From BS750m-G57 sp964607575 (GTDB lineage Bacteria > Planctomycetota > Phycisphaerae > SM23-33): 22,390 nucleotides of DNA. The position numbers and the translations under genes were made by a program. The first letter of the stretch is position 1. The number at the start of each line of letters is the position of its first letter. The notes below the pieces were generated by a model. It saw only the letters and a list, made by a program, of their open reading frames with translations. It ran no database searches and was not told the DNA's origin. Shown in pieces: positions 15,510 to 21,876 of this stretch. Where the stretch lies: assembly GCA_964607575.1 (NCBI GenBank), contig CAZSLS010000098.1, positions 1 to 22,390 of the forward strand, in the 5' to 3' direction.

Positions 15510-15783
15510 GGTTCACTCCTGAAAAAAGTAAAGCGATTCGGCCCCCATGCTGACAGGAAACATGATTGGGCGCAGGCGAGCGGCCGGGCGTCGAATGTCC
15601 GTGGTTGCCGGTTCACGATTGCTTTTATCCCATATTTCCCGTCTACTTACTACGTCAATCCCGGACAATTCCGATATGAATCGCCGTTCTTGTTTATTGC
15701 CCGCCGTCCGCCGCGGAGCCCTGAGCCCCGTCGAAGGGTGACTGATCGTAGCCCAAGTGCGATCCGAAGGTGAGCCCTGGGAA

Positions 15784-15810
15784 CCATAATCCCATAATCC
15801 CATTATCCCA
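15784..15810. repeat. Octamer tandem array
   Basis: CCATAAT, CCCATAAT, CCCATTAT, CCCA: an 8-base period of the form CCCATAAT. It differs in sequence and period from the heptad arrays but occupies the same kind of gap. Confidence 0.7.
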
Positions 15811-15846
15811 GAGCCCTCCGAACGGAGGGTGATTGAAAACCCCTGA

Positions 15847-15870
15847 AAATAAGGGCACAAACCCTTATTT
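15847..15870 (-). terminator. Rho-independent terminator of the PEP-CTERM gene
   Basis: AAATAAGGG (15847-15855) pairs perfectly with CCCTTATTT (15862-15870) across a 6-base loop. On the minus strand the stem ends in CCCTTATTTTC, giving a short T-run, and lies 35 bases after the stop of the gene at 15905. Confidence 0.65.
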
Positions 15871-15904
15871 GATATTCCAGGTTCTTGATCCCGATTAACT
15901 CAGG

Positions 15905-16537
15905 CTAGCTTCGCCTCTTTGCGCGTCTCCTGACGAGAGCAACCATGCCTGAGGCCATCAGGACTATCGTGCATGGCTCGGGCACGAACATGAAGTTGCC
16001 TCCGAAGTACCCGCGGTTTACATTGGTCCCACCCGCGAAGTGGAATGAGTCTCCCTCCCTGGTGCGCGCTCTGATCCAGGTAACCTCCTCAGGATTCACG
16101 TACGTCGAGCTAAACGCTATTGGATCGCCTATGGGTGTGGTGGATGCGACAACATATTCCACGCCCTCACTCAGGTGAACGAGTGGGATCGCTTGAAAGC
16201 GGAAGGAACTCGTCAGGGTTTCCACCGTTCCGGCTTGCACCGTCGCTGAGGCCAGGAGCTGTCCATTGAGAGTCCAGAGTCCCACCTCGTGGGATACGGC
16301 CAGTCCGTTGGCCCCGTGGTCGTATACGCCCAGATGGGTCACTGCGATGTCGTCATTTACGCGGAACTCGTACCCCGACATTCTGGGGGCTTCGAAGGTG
16401 CCCCCTATCAGGGTCAACACAATGCCCGGTTGTGGCGGTTGTATCGGTGCGGCGGTGGCTGTGGGGGGCAGGCACAGTACGACCGACAGAACTGAAACTG
16501 CACCGAGTACGCAAACGGTAGATATACTGCGTTTCAT
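15905..16537 (-). CDS. PEP-CTERM sorted protein
   Basis: A 210-residue exported protein with a Sec signal peptide (1-30, cleavage near TATAA). The C-terminal PEP-CTERM signal has VPEP at 185-188, a hydrophobic helix (190-202) and a basic RRRAKRR end. In bacteria with exosortase this tripartite tail is recognised and cut during export. The middle (38-135) is a beta-rich domain resembling DUF4082: GYEFRVND, VTHLGVYD, HEVGLWTLNGQLLASATV and VHLSEGVEYVV. The start is supported by AAGGAGT about 8 bases upstream. No exosortase gene is in the window. A CTGCCC-CTCA-GGGCAG hairpin (16574-16589) and TCGCGT/ACGCGA near 16608-16626 lie in its leader and could be regulatory, but nothing specific is recognised. 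Confidence 0.85.
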   Translation of the reverse strand: MKRSISTVCVLGAVSVLSVVLCLPPTATAAPIQPPQPGIVLTLIGGTFEAPRMSGYEFRVNDDIAVTHLGVYDHGANGLAVSHEVGLWTLNGQLLASATVQAGTVETLTSSFRFQAIPLVHLSEGVEYVVASTTPIGDPIAFSSTYVNPEEVTWIRARTREGDSFHFAGGTNVNRGYFGGNFMFVPEPCTIVLMASGMVALVRRRAKRRS

Positions 16538-16787
16538 CTTGTGACTCCTTAATTAAGATACTCCCTACATGACCTGCCCCTCAGGGCAGATCCCTCTAGT
16601 AAGACTGTTCGCGTGGCTCAGACGCGACCATCCACCGTGTATTGTATCCCGGTACTGGAATATGTCAAGGAAAATCCTGCGGCAAAATGACAGCATCCGT
16701 GAAATAGTTCGCGGGACCAGTTGCCACACCTGCCGCGACGACTTGTCACGACGTAGTCTAAAAGACGAAGACGAAAGCCCCGTCAGT

Positions 16788-17291
16788 CTATTGGCCCGCA
16801 GCGGCGGAATCCAATTCCTTCAACAGGTTGCGGCACATCTGCCCGATTTTCACCGGCGCGGCGTCCCTGAACTCTCCGTCCGTAAAGATCCAGGAGTTAT
16901 CGTCCTTGTGCTTGCGCAATACATCACGAACAGATTCTCCGCGCGATCTCAATTCGGAGATGATGTCCTGATTGCCATTGTGTGCAACGTGGTATCCGAC
17001 GCCGAAAGAGAGGAACTTCGTGCAGAGAAGCGGTATCAGTTCTTCTGCGGACTTGCTATTGAAGTACGCTCGAAGTTTCGGGCGCTCGATCTCGGCGGCC
17101 GCCATTCTCCGCCCTTCCAGAGACATATTGTACGATTCGGTCATCTTCGGATGATATTCATACTTATCCCCTTCACGCCATTTCTCGTTGTCAGGCACAT
17201 CCCACCAGCCCTTTCCGGCAGGCTCACCCTCCACGCCGCAGCCGACAACAATAAACGCAAGCACGGATATAACAACACATTCTCTCATCAT
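16788..17291 (-). CDS. Small hypothetical lipoprotein
   Basis: A 167-residue protein of unknown function from the ATG at 17289-17291; an in-frame ATG at 17324 would put extra residues before the signal, so the later start is preferred. The N-terminus MMRECVVISVLAFIVVGCG is a lipoprotein signal with lipobox VVGC. The mature part is charged and helical (REGDKYEYHP, EIERPKLRAYF, ELIPLLCTKF), and no family was recognised. The Shine-Dalgarno is weak (AAAAGAG). It is 250 bases upstream of the PEP-CTERM gene on the same strand. Confidence 0.65.
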   Translation of the reverse strand: MMRECVVISVLAFIVVGCGVEGEPAGKGWWDVPDNEKWREGDKYEYHPKMTESYNMSLEGRRMAAAEIERPKLRAYFNSKSAEELIPLLCTKFLSFGVGYHVAHNGNQDIISELRSRGESVRDVLRKHKDDNSWIFTDGEFRDAAPVKIGQMCRNLLKELDSAAAGQ

Positions 17292-17343
17292 CGCACTCTT
17301 TTCTACCACGGAACACACGGACATTTCAAGCCGCCTGTAGTGA

Positions 17344-17378
17344 AGCTGTCAACTGGGCGTTACCGTCGCCAGTTGCCA
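17344..17378. repeat. Heptad repeat array
   Basis: Five 7-base units: AGCTGTC, AACTGGG, CGTTACC, GTCGCCA, GTTGCCA. It links the CAGCT-like and TTGCCA-like variants in one run, suggesting they are one repeat class. Confidence 0.65.
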
Positions 17379-17413
17379 ACCATTGAGCGAGCGAAGGAAA
17401 CGCACGCTGAAGA

Positions 17414-17446
17414 CACAATGACAAAGCCTGTCGCATTCTGCGGCAG
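17414..17446 (-). repeat. Dispersed hairpin element, copy 2
   Basis: Read on the minus strand this matches 2716-2747 at 26 of 32 bases, centred on CGCAGAATGCG followed by GGCTTTGTC. On the plus strand it gives CTGTCGCA-TTC-TGCGGCAG, an 8 bp stem with one G-U pair. It is flanked on both sides by heptad arrays. No gene ends here on the minus strand, so a terminator role is unlikely for this copy. Confidence 0.55.
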
Positions 17447-17460
17447 GACCGCCCTACGCC

Positions 17461-17481
17461 GTCGCCAATTGCCAATTGCCA
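17461..17481. repeat. Heptad repeat array (ATTGCCA type)
   Basis: GTCGCCA, ATTGCCA, ATTGCCA. The last unit supplies TTGCCA at the expected -35 position of the following promoter. Confidence 0.75.
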
Positions 17482-17504
17482 TGCTGCTCTCCATATTCTA
17501 ATAT
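17476..17504 (+). promoter_or_regulatory. Probable promoter of the oxidoreductase operon
   Basis: TTGCCA (17476-17481) and TAATAT (17499-17504) are separated by exactly 17 bases, with the gene start 41 bases further on. This is the best sigma-70-like match seen for a protein gene in the window. Confidence 0.6.
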
Positions 17505-17545
17505 GATAGGCGGCCCGGATGGGCTGCTTGTGAAAGGAATACGTC

Positions 17546-18856
17546 ATGAATGCTGGTACCGACAAGACACTCTCGCGTCGCAGTTTCATCAAGGCCGCCT
17601 CGGCCGCGCCCCTCGCCCTGCCGTGGATCATCCCAGGCCGGGCACTTGGTAAGGAGAAGGGCACGCCCGCGGCTAGCGATCGGGTGGCGCTCGGTTGGGT
17701 CGGTTGCGGGGGACGCGGGAATTACGACGCCTCCCGTCTGGTGCGTCACGGCGGTCAGATTGCGGCGTTGTGCGACGTTAACAAGAAGCATCTCGACCGC
17801 GCCGCCAAGCGATACAAGGTGGCGGCTTCGGCGTGCGGCGGCGACTACCGCAAGACCGTCGCCCGCAAGGATATCGACGCGGTGCTGGTGGCGACCAACG
17901 ACCACTGGCACGTGTTGGTGGCGCTGGAGGCTTTGAAAGCCAAGAAGGACATCTATGTCGAGAAGCCGCTGGGTGTTACGGTGGCTGAGGGGCGGTTCCT
18001 GGTCGATGCGGTCAAGAAGACCGATCGGATATTCATGCACGGTACGGAGCAGCGATCGATGGCCTCTGTCCGTCGCGTCTGCGAACTGGTCCGCAACGGT
18101 CGGATCGGTAAGGTCACGAAGGTCACCACCGCCTGTCCGGGCGGAGCCAAGGCTGGTCCGCCGAAGATTTCGCCCGTGCCTGACTGGCTCGACTTCGACA
18201 TGTACACCGGACCGTCGCCCAAACGGGACTACGATCCGCGCCGGATCAGCACGAGGTTCCACTGGCACATGACCGACTACTGCCCCAGCGGTTTTATGGC
18301 CGGTTGGGGCATTCACCATCACGACATCTTCCACTGGGCCCTGGACCTCGACAACACCGGACCGGTGGCGATCGAGGGCGCGGCGGCGTACGCTCCAGCC
18401 GGAGATCTGTGCGACGCTCCGGTGAGTTGGAAGGTGGATTACACGTACGCCGGCGGAATGACGATGACTTTCGTCGACGGATCGAAGTTCCCCAAGAGCA
18501 ACGGTATCAAGTTCGAGGGCGACAAGGGGTGGATCCAGATGCACTACGGCGGGGCGACGTCGGCGAGCGACGTCAAGATCCTCGCCTCGAAGATCACCGA
18601 CAAGGACGTCCGCCTCTACGATACGGGCAAGGGCGACGATAATTTCAACTTCCTCCAGTGCGTCAAGTCCCGCAAGCCCACCTGCTCGCCGGTCGAGGCG
18701 GCCCATCGGTCATCGGCGGTGGGATTCCTCGGCGAGATCGCCTGCCGCCTGAAGCGCAAGCTGAAGTTCGACCCGAAGAAAGAACTGTTCGTTGGCGATG
18801 ACGAGGCCAACAAGCTGCTGTCCCGTCCGATGCGGGCCCCGTGGAAGCTGGCGTGA
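17546..18856 (+). CDS. Tat-exported Gfo/Idh/MocA family oxidoreductase
   Basis: A 436-residue protein. The N-terminus has the twin-arginine motif RRSFIK (11-16) and a hydrophobic stretch to about 35, so the folded, cofactor-loaded enzyme is expected outside the cytoplasm. A Rossmann domain follows with GWVGCGGRG (50-58), the acidic turn in ALCDVN, and the family signature VEKPLG (138-143) with its Lys. The C-terminal half has GWGIHHHDIFHWALD (254-268), typical of planctomycete and Bacteroidota secreted members. The family oxidises or isomerises sugars and related polyols with NAD(P). The exact substrate is unknown, but carbohydrate breakdown is likely. AAAGGAA precedes the ATG by 8 bases. It forms a tight pair with the next gene (19-base gap). 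Confidence 0.93.
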   Translation: MNAGTDKTLSRRSFIKAASAAPLALPWIIPGRALGKEKGTPAASDRVALGWVGCGGRGNYDASRLVRHGGQIAALCDVNKKHLDRAAKRYKVAASACGGDYRKTVARKDIDAVLVATNDHWHVLVALEALKAKKDIYVEKPLGVTVAEGRFLVDAVKKTDRIFMHGTEQRSMASVRRVCELVRNGRIGKVTKVTTACPGGAKAGPPKISPVPDWLDFDMYTGPSPKRDYDPRRISTRFHWHMTDYCPSGFMAGWGIHHHDIFHWALDLDNTGPVAIEGAAAYAPAGDLCDAPVSWKVDYTYAGGMTMTFVDGSKFPKSNGIKFEGDKGWIQMHYGGATSASDVKILASKITDKDVRLYDTGKGDDNFNFLQCVKSRKPTCSPVEAAHRSSAVGFLGEIACRLKRKLKFDPKKELFVGDDEANKLLSRPMRAPWKLA

Positions 18857-18875
18857 CGAGACGGAGAGAATCCAG

Positions 18876-19553
18876 ATGCGAAATCTAGCGATTGTAATGT
18901 GTATACTGTCGGTTGCCGTGGCGATCCTGAGCGCCGTCTACTGGCCCAAGAGCGAACCGGTCGAGCCGCTTGTCTTCAAGCTGCCCAAGGCGCACTTTGT
19001 GGGTACGCCGAAGAACATAACCAGCGATAATCTCGAAGCGGCGCGCGCCCACGGTCCGCGACCGGCGCTGATGGTCCCCCCCGGCCTGTCGAACGTGGCG
19101 CTGGGCAAGACGGTAACCAGCAGCGATTCTGCGCCGATTATCGGCGAACTGGCCCAGATAACCGACGGTGACGCCGAGGCGGAGGAAGGAACGTATGTCG
19201 AACTGGGCCCGGGGCTGCAGTGGGCGCAGATCGACCTGGGCAAGAGCTACGCGATCTACGCGATTGTGCTGTGGCACTTCCACCGCCAGGCGCGGATCTA
19301 CCGCGACGTGATCGTCCAGATCAGCGACGACCCGACGTTCGCCGGGGACGTGAAGGTGGTGTACAACGCCGACCACGACAATTCAGCGGAGCTGGGCAAG
19401 GGCGAAGACAAGGAGTACTTCGAGACCAACGAAGGGCGCCTCATACCCGCCAAAGGCGCCCGCGGCAGATACGTGCGCCTTTACAGCCGGGGCTCCATGG
19501 GCGGGGAGATGAACCACTACATAGAGGTCGAAGCCTACGGACGCGAAGAATAG
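18876..19553 (+). CDS. Membrane-anchored discoidin-like (F5/8 type C) protein
   Basis: A 225-residue protein with an N-terminal hydrophobic helix (4-22) that could be a signal anchor. A linker (23-70) is followed by a galactose-binding-like beta-sandwich: NVALGKTVTSSD, an ITDGD calcium-loop-like turn, WAQIDLGKSYAIYAIVLWHFH, VIVQISDD and GRYVRLYSRG, ending IEVEAYGR. F5/8C domains bind sugars or other surface ligands, so a role beside the oxidoreductase in handling carbohydrate is inferred. The start at 18876 is chosen because GGAGAGA lies just before it and because the longer in-frame start at 18792 overlaps the oxidoreductase gene. It is probably translated from the same mRNA as the preceding gene. 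Confidence 0.85.
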   Translation: MRNLAIVMCILSVAVAILSAVYWPKSEPVEPLVFKLPKAHFVGTPKNITSDNLEAARAHGPRPALMVPPGLSNVALGKTVTSSDSAPIIGELAQITDGDAEAEEGTYVELGPGLQWAQIDLGKSYAIYAIVLWHFHRQARIYRDVIVQISDDPTFAGDVKVVYNADHDNSAELGKGEDKEYFETNEGRLIPAKGARGRYVRLYSRGSMGGEMNHYIEVEAYGREE

Positions 19554-19560
19554 ACGGCGG

Positions 19561-19602
19561 TTATCAGCTATCAGCTTTCAAGTTGTCGCCAATTGCCAAC
19601 TG
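19561..19602. repeat. Heptad repeat array
   Basis: Six units directly after the 19553 stop: TTATCAG, CTATCAG, CTTTCAA, GTTGTCG, CCAATTG, CCAACTG. This is the longest run of complete 7-base units in the window. Confidence 0.75.
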
Positions 19603-19621
19603 CAATATCGTTATTATATCG

Positions 19622-19627
19622 TATAAT
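19622..19627 (+). promoter_or_regulatory. -10 box for a leaderless transcript
   Basis: A perfect TATAAT lies 6 bases before the ATG of the zinc-ribbon gene, which would put the first transcribed base at or next to the A of the ATG. The -35 is weak (CTGCAA at 19600-19605, 16-base spacer). The preceding heptad array abuts it. Confidence 0.5.
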
Positions 19628-19633
19628 GCAATT

Positions 19634-19855
19634 ATGGACGGCGAATTCATTGCACACGAAGGCGCACTTTTTAAGCGAAAACCCGAAGGCGGGTATCGCC
19701 CGATTGTATACTGCCCGGGATGCGAAAAATCAACGTCCGCCATGGCTGAGTCGCTTTGCTTCTATTGTCCTCACTGTAACTGGCGCGCCAACTTCACGGG
19801 CCGACAACTGCACGCGGTCATGAAAAAATTGCCCGACGACGGCGAGGATGATTGA
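19634..19855 (+). CDS. Small zinc-ribbon protein
   Basis: A 73-residue soluble protein with two CxxC knuckles, CPGC (27-30) and CPHC (45-48), separated by 14 residues: the layout of a zinc ribbon. There is no signal peptide. Such small ribbons bind nucleic acid or act as protein-interaction modules; the function here is unknown. No Shine-Dalgarno is present, and a TATAAT 6 bases upstream suggests a leaderless mRNA. The frame is open further upstream into the preceding gene, but that part is the shadow of the discoidin-like gene. Repeat arrays lie on both sides. Confidence 0.65.
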   Translation: MDGEFIAHEGALFKRKPEGGYRPIVYCPGCEKSTSAMAESLCFYCPHCNWRANFTGRQLHAVMKKLPDDGEDD

Positions 19856-19872
19856 TTCGTCGTCGCCGATTT

Positions 19873-19900
19873 TCCATTGCCAACTGCCAGTCGCTGACCA
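19873..19900. repeat. Heptad repeat array
   Basis: The four units TCCATTG, CCAACTG, CCAGTCG and CTGACCA start 18 bases after the zinc-ribbon stop. A short ATCAT-rich stretch follows at about 19902-19920. Confidence 0.65.
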
Positions 19901-20003
19901 TAATCATATCATATCATCAATGGTGCAAAGGGTGGTTGGGGTCATGTCACCCGGCCAACTGCCGCTATCCCCGCGGGATGAAACTACAGAGTAAGGAGTA
20001 GAT

Positions 20004-20414
20004 ATGTCCAAAAAGACACGCAAATGGATCCTGTGTTCCTGGGCGGGCGTTTCAGGTGTCGTGCTGTTGGCTTTCTTGTTCGGGTGGCATCCGACTTGTG
20101 CGGAGCGGCCGAACCGCGGCGCGCGAGGTAACGTTCGGTCCGGTGGCGAACTCAGTGACGCTGAAGGCTACCTCATAGCCGGTTCGAGGCATATCGCTGC
20201 CGGACGCGACGAGGAAGCCATTGCCTGCTTCAAGAAAGCCGTCGCTCTCGAGCCGAATCATCTCGAAGCGCAAACAACTCTGGGCAACTGCTGCCGGGAG
20301 CTCGGGCGGAAAGCCGAAGCCATCGCCGCTTACGAGAAGGTAATCGAACTCGACCCAAACGGTAAGTGGGGCAAGAGCGCCCGCGAATATCTAGCCGAAC
20401 TCTGTCAAGAGTGA
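20004..20414 (+). CDS. Membrane-anchored TPR protein
   Basis: A 136-residue protein. The N-terminus MSKKTRKW is basic, followed by a hydrophobic helix (9-28) that acts as a signal anchor or signal peptide. Two tetratricopeptide repeats follow: 53-86 (AEGYLIAGSRHIAAGRDEEA, ending ALEPN) and 87-120 (LEAQTTLGNCCRELGRKAEA, ending ELDPN), with the canonical Gly, Ala and Pro positions. A capping helix ends the protein. The role is likely a protein-binding adaptor at the membrane; the partner is unknown. AAGGAG lies 7 bases before the ATG. It converges with the minus-strand gene at 20473, with 58 bases between the stops and no clear terminator. Confidence 0.85.
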   Translation: MSKKTRKWILCSWAGVSGVVLLAFLFGWHPTCAERPNRGARGNVRSGGELSDAEGYLIAGSRHIAAGRDEEAIACFKKAVALEPNHLEAQTTLGNCCRELGRKAEAIAAYEKVIELDPNGKWGKSAREYLAELCQE

Positions 20415-20472
20415 TCTCCCCGACGGTTGTACGGCGCCGTGACGGTGATGTAACAGCGATAACAGGTGTTGG

Positions 20473-20871
20473 TCAGGGTTTGGGTGCGGTGTCTTGTTGG
20501 CCCGGGTAAGGTGGAACTTCCTGGCCCGGGTAATAAGCGTGCAAGGGTCTATGTCCGGAGACCGCGGGCGGTCGCGACATGATACCAACAGCAATCAGGA
20601 CAATCGCGGCGGCCCAGAGTATATTGAGTACAAATCCGAGAGTCATGTAGATGTCGTGTACGTTATCACTACCTATAGCGTCAAGTACCCTGGGCATGAT
20701 TACTGCATAGAGCAGGGGACCTGCAACTGCCAGCAAACACAGGAGGATGGCGCCTGACAGAAGCAGGATCGCCCCTTTCTCCCTTCCCGCTTTGCCAATG
20801 GCCGCGATCAGGAGAACAACAGATGCGATGAGTGTTGGAATCTGGATTGCGATCTGTCTTGCGATGTCCAT
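20473..20871 (-). CDS. Small three-helix membrane protein, paralogue 2
   Basis: A 132-residue protein of unknown function with predicted membrane segments at about 8-26, 34-58 and 74-96, then a Pro/Tyr/Gly/Gln-rich tail (100-132). It matches the 14066 product over the first hundred residues (about 60% identity, no gaps), including MDIARQ, GKAGRE and AGPLLYAVIMPR; the tails differ. The ATG at 20871 is fixed by a GAAGGAG 8 bases upstream and by alignment to the paralogue. The frame stays open upstream to 21366 only as a shadow of the acyltransferase gene. It is divergent from that gene. Confidence 0.82.
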   Translation of the reverse strand: MDIARQIAIQIPTLIASVVLLIAAIGKAGREKGAILLLSGAILLCLLAVAGPLLYAVIMPRVLDAIGSDNVHDIYMTLGFVLNILWAAAIVLIAVGIMSRPPAVSGHRPLHAYYPGQEVPPYPGQQDTAPKP

Positions 20872-20971
20872 TGAAGGCTCCTTCTCAGTTTTTCGCGAAC
20901 GTTTGCATAACCGGCGGAACTTCACATCCGGAAGCTGTCGAATCGCTTGTTCGTTCGCTACAATACCATCT

Positions 20972-20999
20972 GATTCGGGATTTGGAATCTGGAATTTTT
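20972..20999. repeat. Heptad array, GGATTTT class
   Basis: GATTCGG, GATTTGG, AATCTGG, AATTTTT: a degenerate 7-base array of a different sequence class from the TTGCCAG type, in the gap between the divergent genes at 20871 and 21019. Confidence 0.55.
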
Positions 21000-21018
21000 G
21001 CCGGCTTGTGTCAGAACA

Positions 21019-21744
21019 ATGAAAATATCGCATCCAATCGCTATCAAGACCGCATCTTTGTTGGGATCCTGGGTCCTGAAACTGTGGTTGCGTACGCAGG
21101 ATTACTGGTTCTGCATCGAGGACCCGCAAGCCGATCCGTACTGGACGGATCGGAGGAATATTTATCTGTTCTGGCACGAGGTGATGCTGTTTCCGCTGGT
21201 GACGTACTGCGGTCCGGATTTCTCGATTCTGGTCTCCCGTCATCGCGATGGCGAACTTGTCACCCAGATCATGCGTATGTTCCAAGGGAAGACCGTGCGA
21301 GGATCGACGTCGCGCGGAGCGGTGTCCGGGCTGCTTGGGATGATGCGCAACCAATCCTCCAGGCATCTGGGGATCACGCCCGACGGGCCTCGCGGTCCGC
21401 GGCGGATCGTTCAGAACGGGGCGGTCTTCCTGGCCAGCCGGACCGGTATGCCGCTCGTGCCGGCTGGGTTTGCGTTCGACGGATGCCGGCGGGCGGGCAG
21501 TTGGGACAAGATGGCGCTACCGCGTCCGTTCCGACGGGCGGTTTGTGTGATCGGTAGTCCGATTATCGTGCCCGCCGATCTCGATCGCGACGGGATCGAG
21601 GCCTGCCGCGGAAGGACGCAGGAAGAGATGGATCGCGTGCAGCAGCGGGCCGAAGACCTTGCGTCCGCGGGAAAAATCGCCACGTGTCTCGAACCGGCAT
21701 GCCGGGCCTTGGATGCGTCGCTTGCGGGCGAAAGATGGATATGA
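21019..21744 (+). CDS. DUF374 lysophospholipid acyltransferase family protein
   Basis: A 241-residue protein of the LPLAT superfamily, DUF374 branch, likely acting at the inner membrane to transfer an acyl chain to a lipid or lipid A-like acceptor. Motifs in order: the N-terminal MKISHP with a hydrophobic helix, FWHEVML (catalytic-type His), VSRHRDGEL, VRGSTSRGAVSGL, ITPDGPRGPRR (acceptor-binding motif), GAVFLASRTGMPLVPAGFAF and a C-terminal VIGSPI. All are characteristic of DUF374. The ATG at 21019 is preferred to the TTG at 20998 because family members begin MKI-x-x-P. No Shine-Dalgarno is evident before it. The acceptor is not known; some relatives serve lipid A or ornithine-lipid synthesis. 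Confidence 0.9.
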   Translation: MKISHPIAIKTASLLGSWVLKLWLRTQDYWFCIEDPQADPYWTDRRNIYLFWHEVMLFPLVTYCGPDFSILVSRHRDGELVTQIMRMFQGKTVRGSTSRGAVSGLLGMMRNQSSRHLGITPDGPRGPRRIVQNGAVFLASRTGMPLVPAGFAFDGCRRAGSWDKMALPRPFRRAVCVIGSPIIVPADLDRDGIEACRGRTQEEMDRVQQRAEDLASAGKIATCLEPACRALDASLAGERWI

Positions 21745-21760
21745 TGCGGGCGGGCGATGG

Positions 21761-21781
21761 TTTTGGATTTTGGATTTTGGA
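21761..21781. repeat. Heptad array (TTTTGGA)x3
   Basis: Three perfect TTTTGGA units start 16 bases after the acyltransferase stop, followed by TTTGACG. This is the cleanest example of the second heptad class. A weak continuation (ACTGGAT, ATCTGAT) lies at 21812-21825. Confidence 0.8.
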
Positions 21782-21839
21782 TTTGACGACATAAGCCCAA
21801 AGGCCAATGATACTGGATATCTGATTTGGGTCGGTCGAC

Positions 21840-21860
21840 GGTTGACAACTGACCGCTAAC
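21840..21860. repeat. Heptad repeat array
   Basis: GGTTGAC, AACTGAC, CGCTAAC: the reverse complement of the CAGTT-type class, immediately before the Shine-Dalgarno of the protease gene. Confidence 0.65.
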
Positions 21861-21876
21861 GAGAAAAGGAAGAGTG

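Larger units (their letters stand above)
15510..15904. other. 395-base repeat-bearing gap
   Basis: No credible gene. It holds an octamer array (15784-15810), a CCCTCC-GAAC-GGAGGG hairpin (15814-15829) without a T-run, and the terminator of the PEP-CTERM gene (15847-15870). The first 200 bases upstream of the permease start show no clear motif beyond its Shine-Dalgarno. Confidence 0.5.

Noticed and set aside
17344..17481. CRISPR-like array
   Set aside because: The units are contiguous 7-mers with no spacers, and no cas gene is present.
17498..18706. 402-residue minus-strand open frame opposite the oxidoreductase gene
   Set aside because: The plus strand encodes a clear Gfo/Idh/MocA enzyme with all motifs; the reverse frame has none.
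20872..21366. N-terminal extension of the 20473 gene to 297 residues
   Set aside because: This part is antisense to the DUF374 gene, and the true ATG at 20871 has a strong Shine-Dalgarno and aligns with the paralogue's start.
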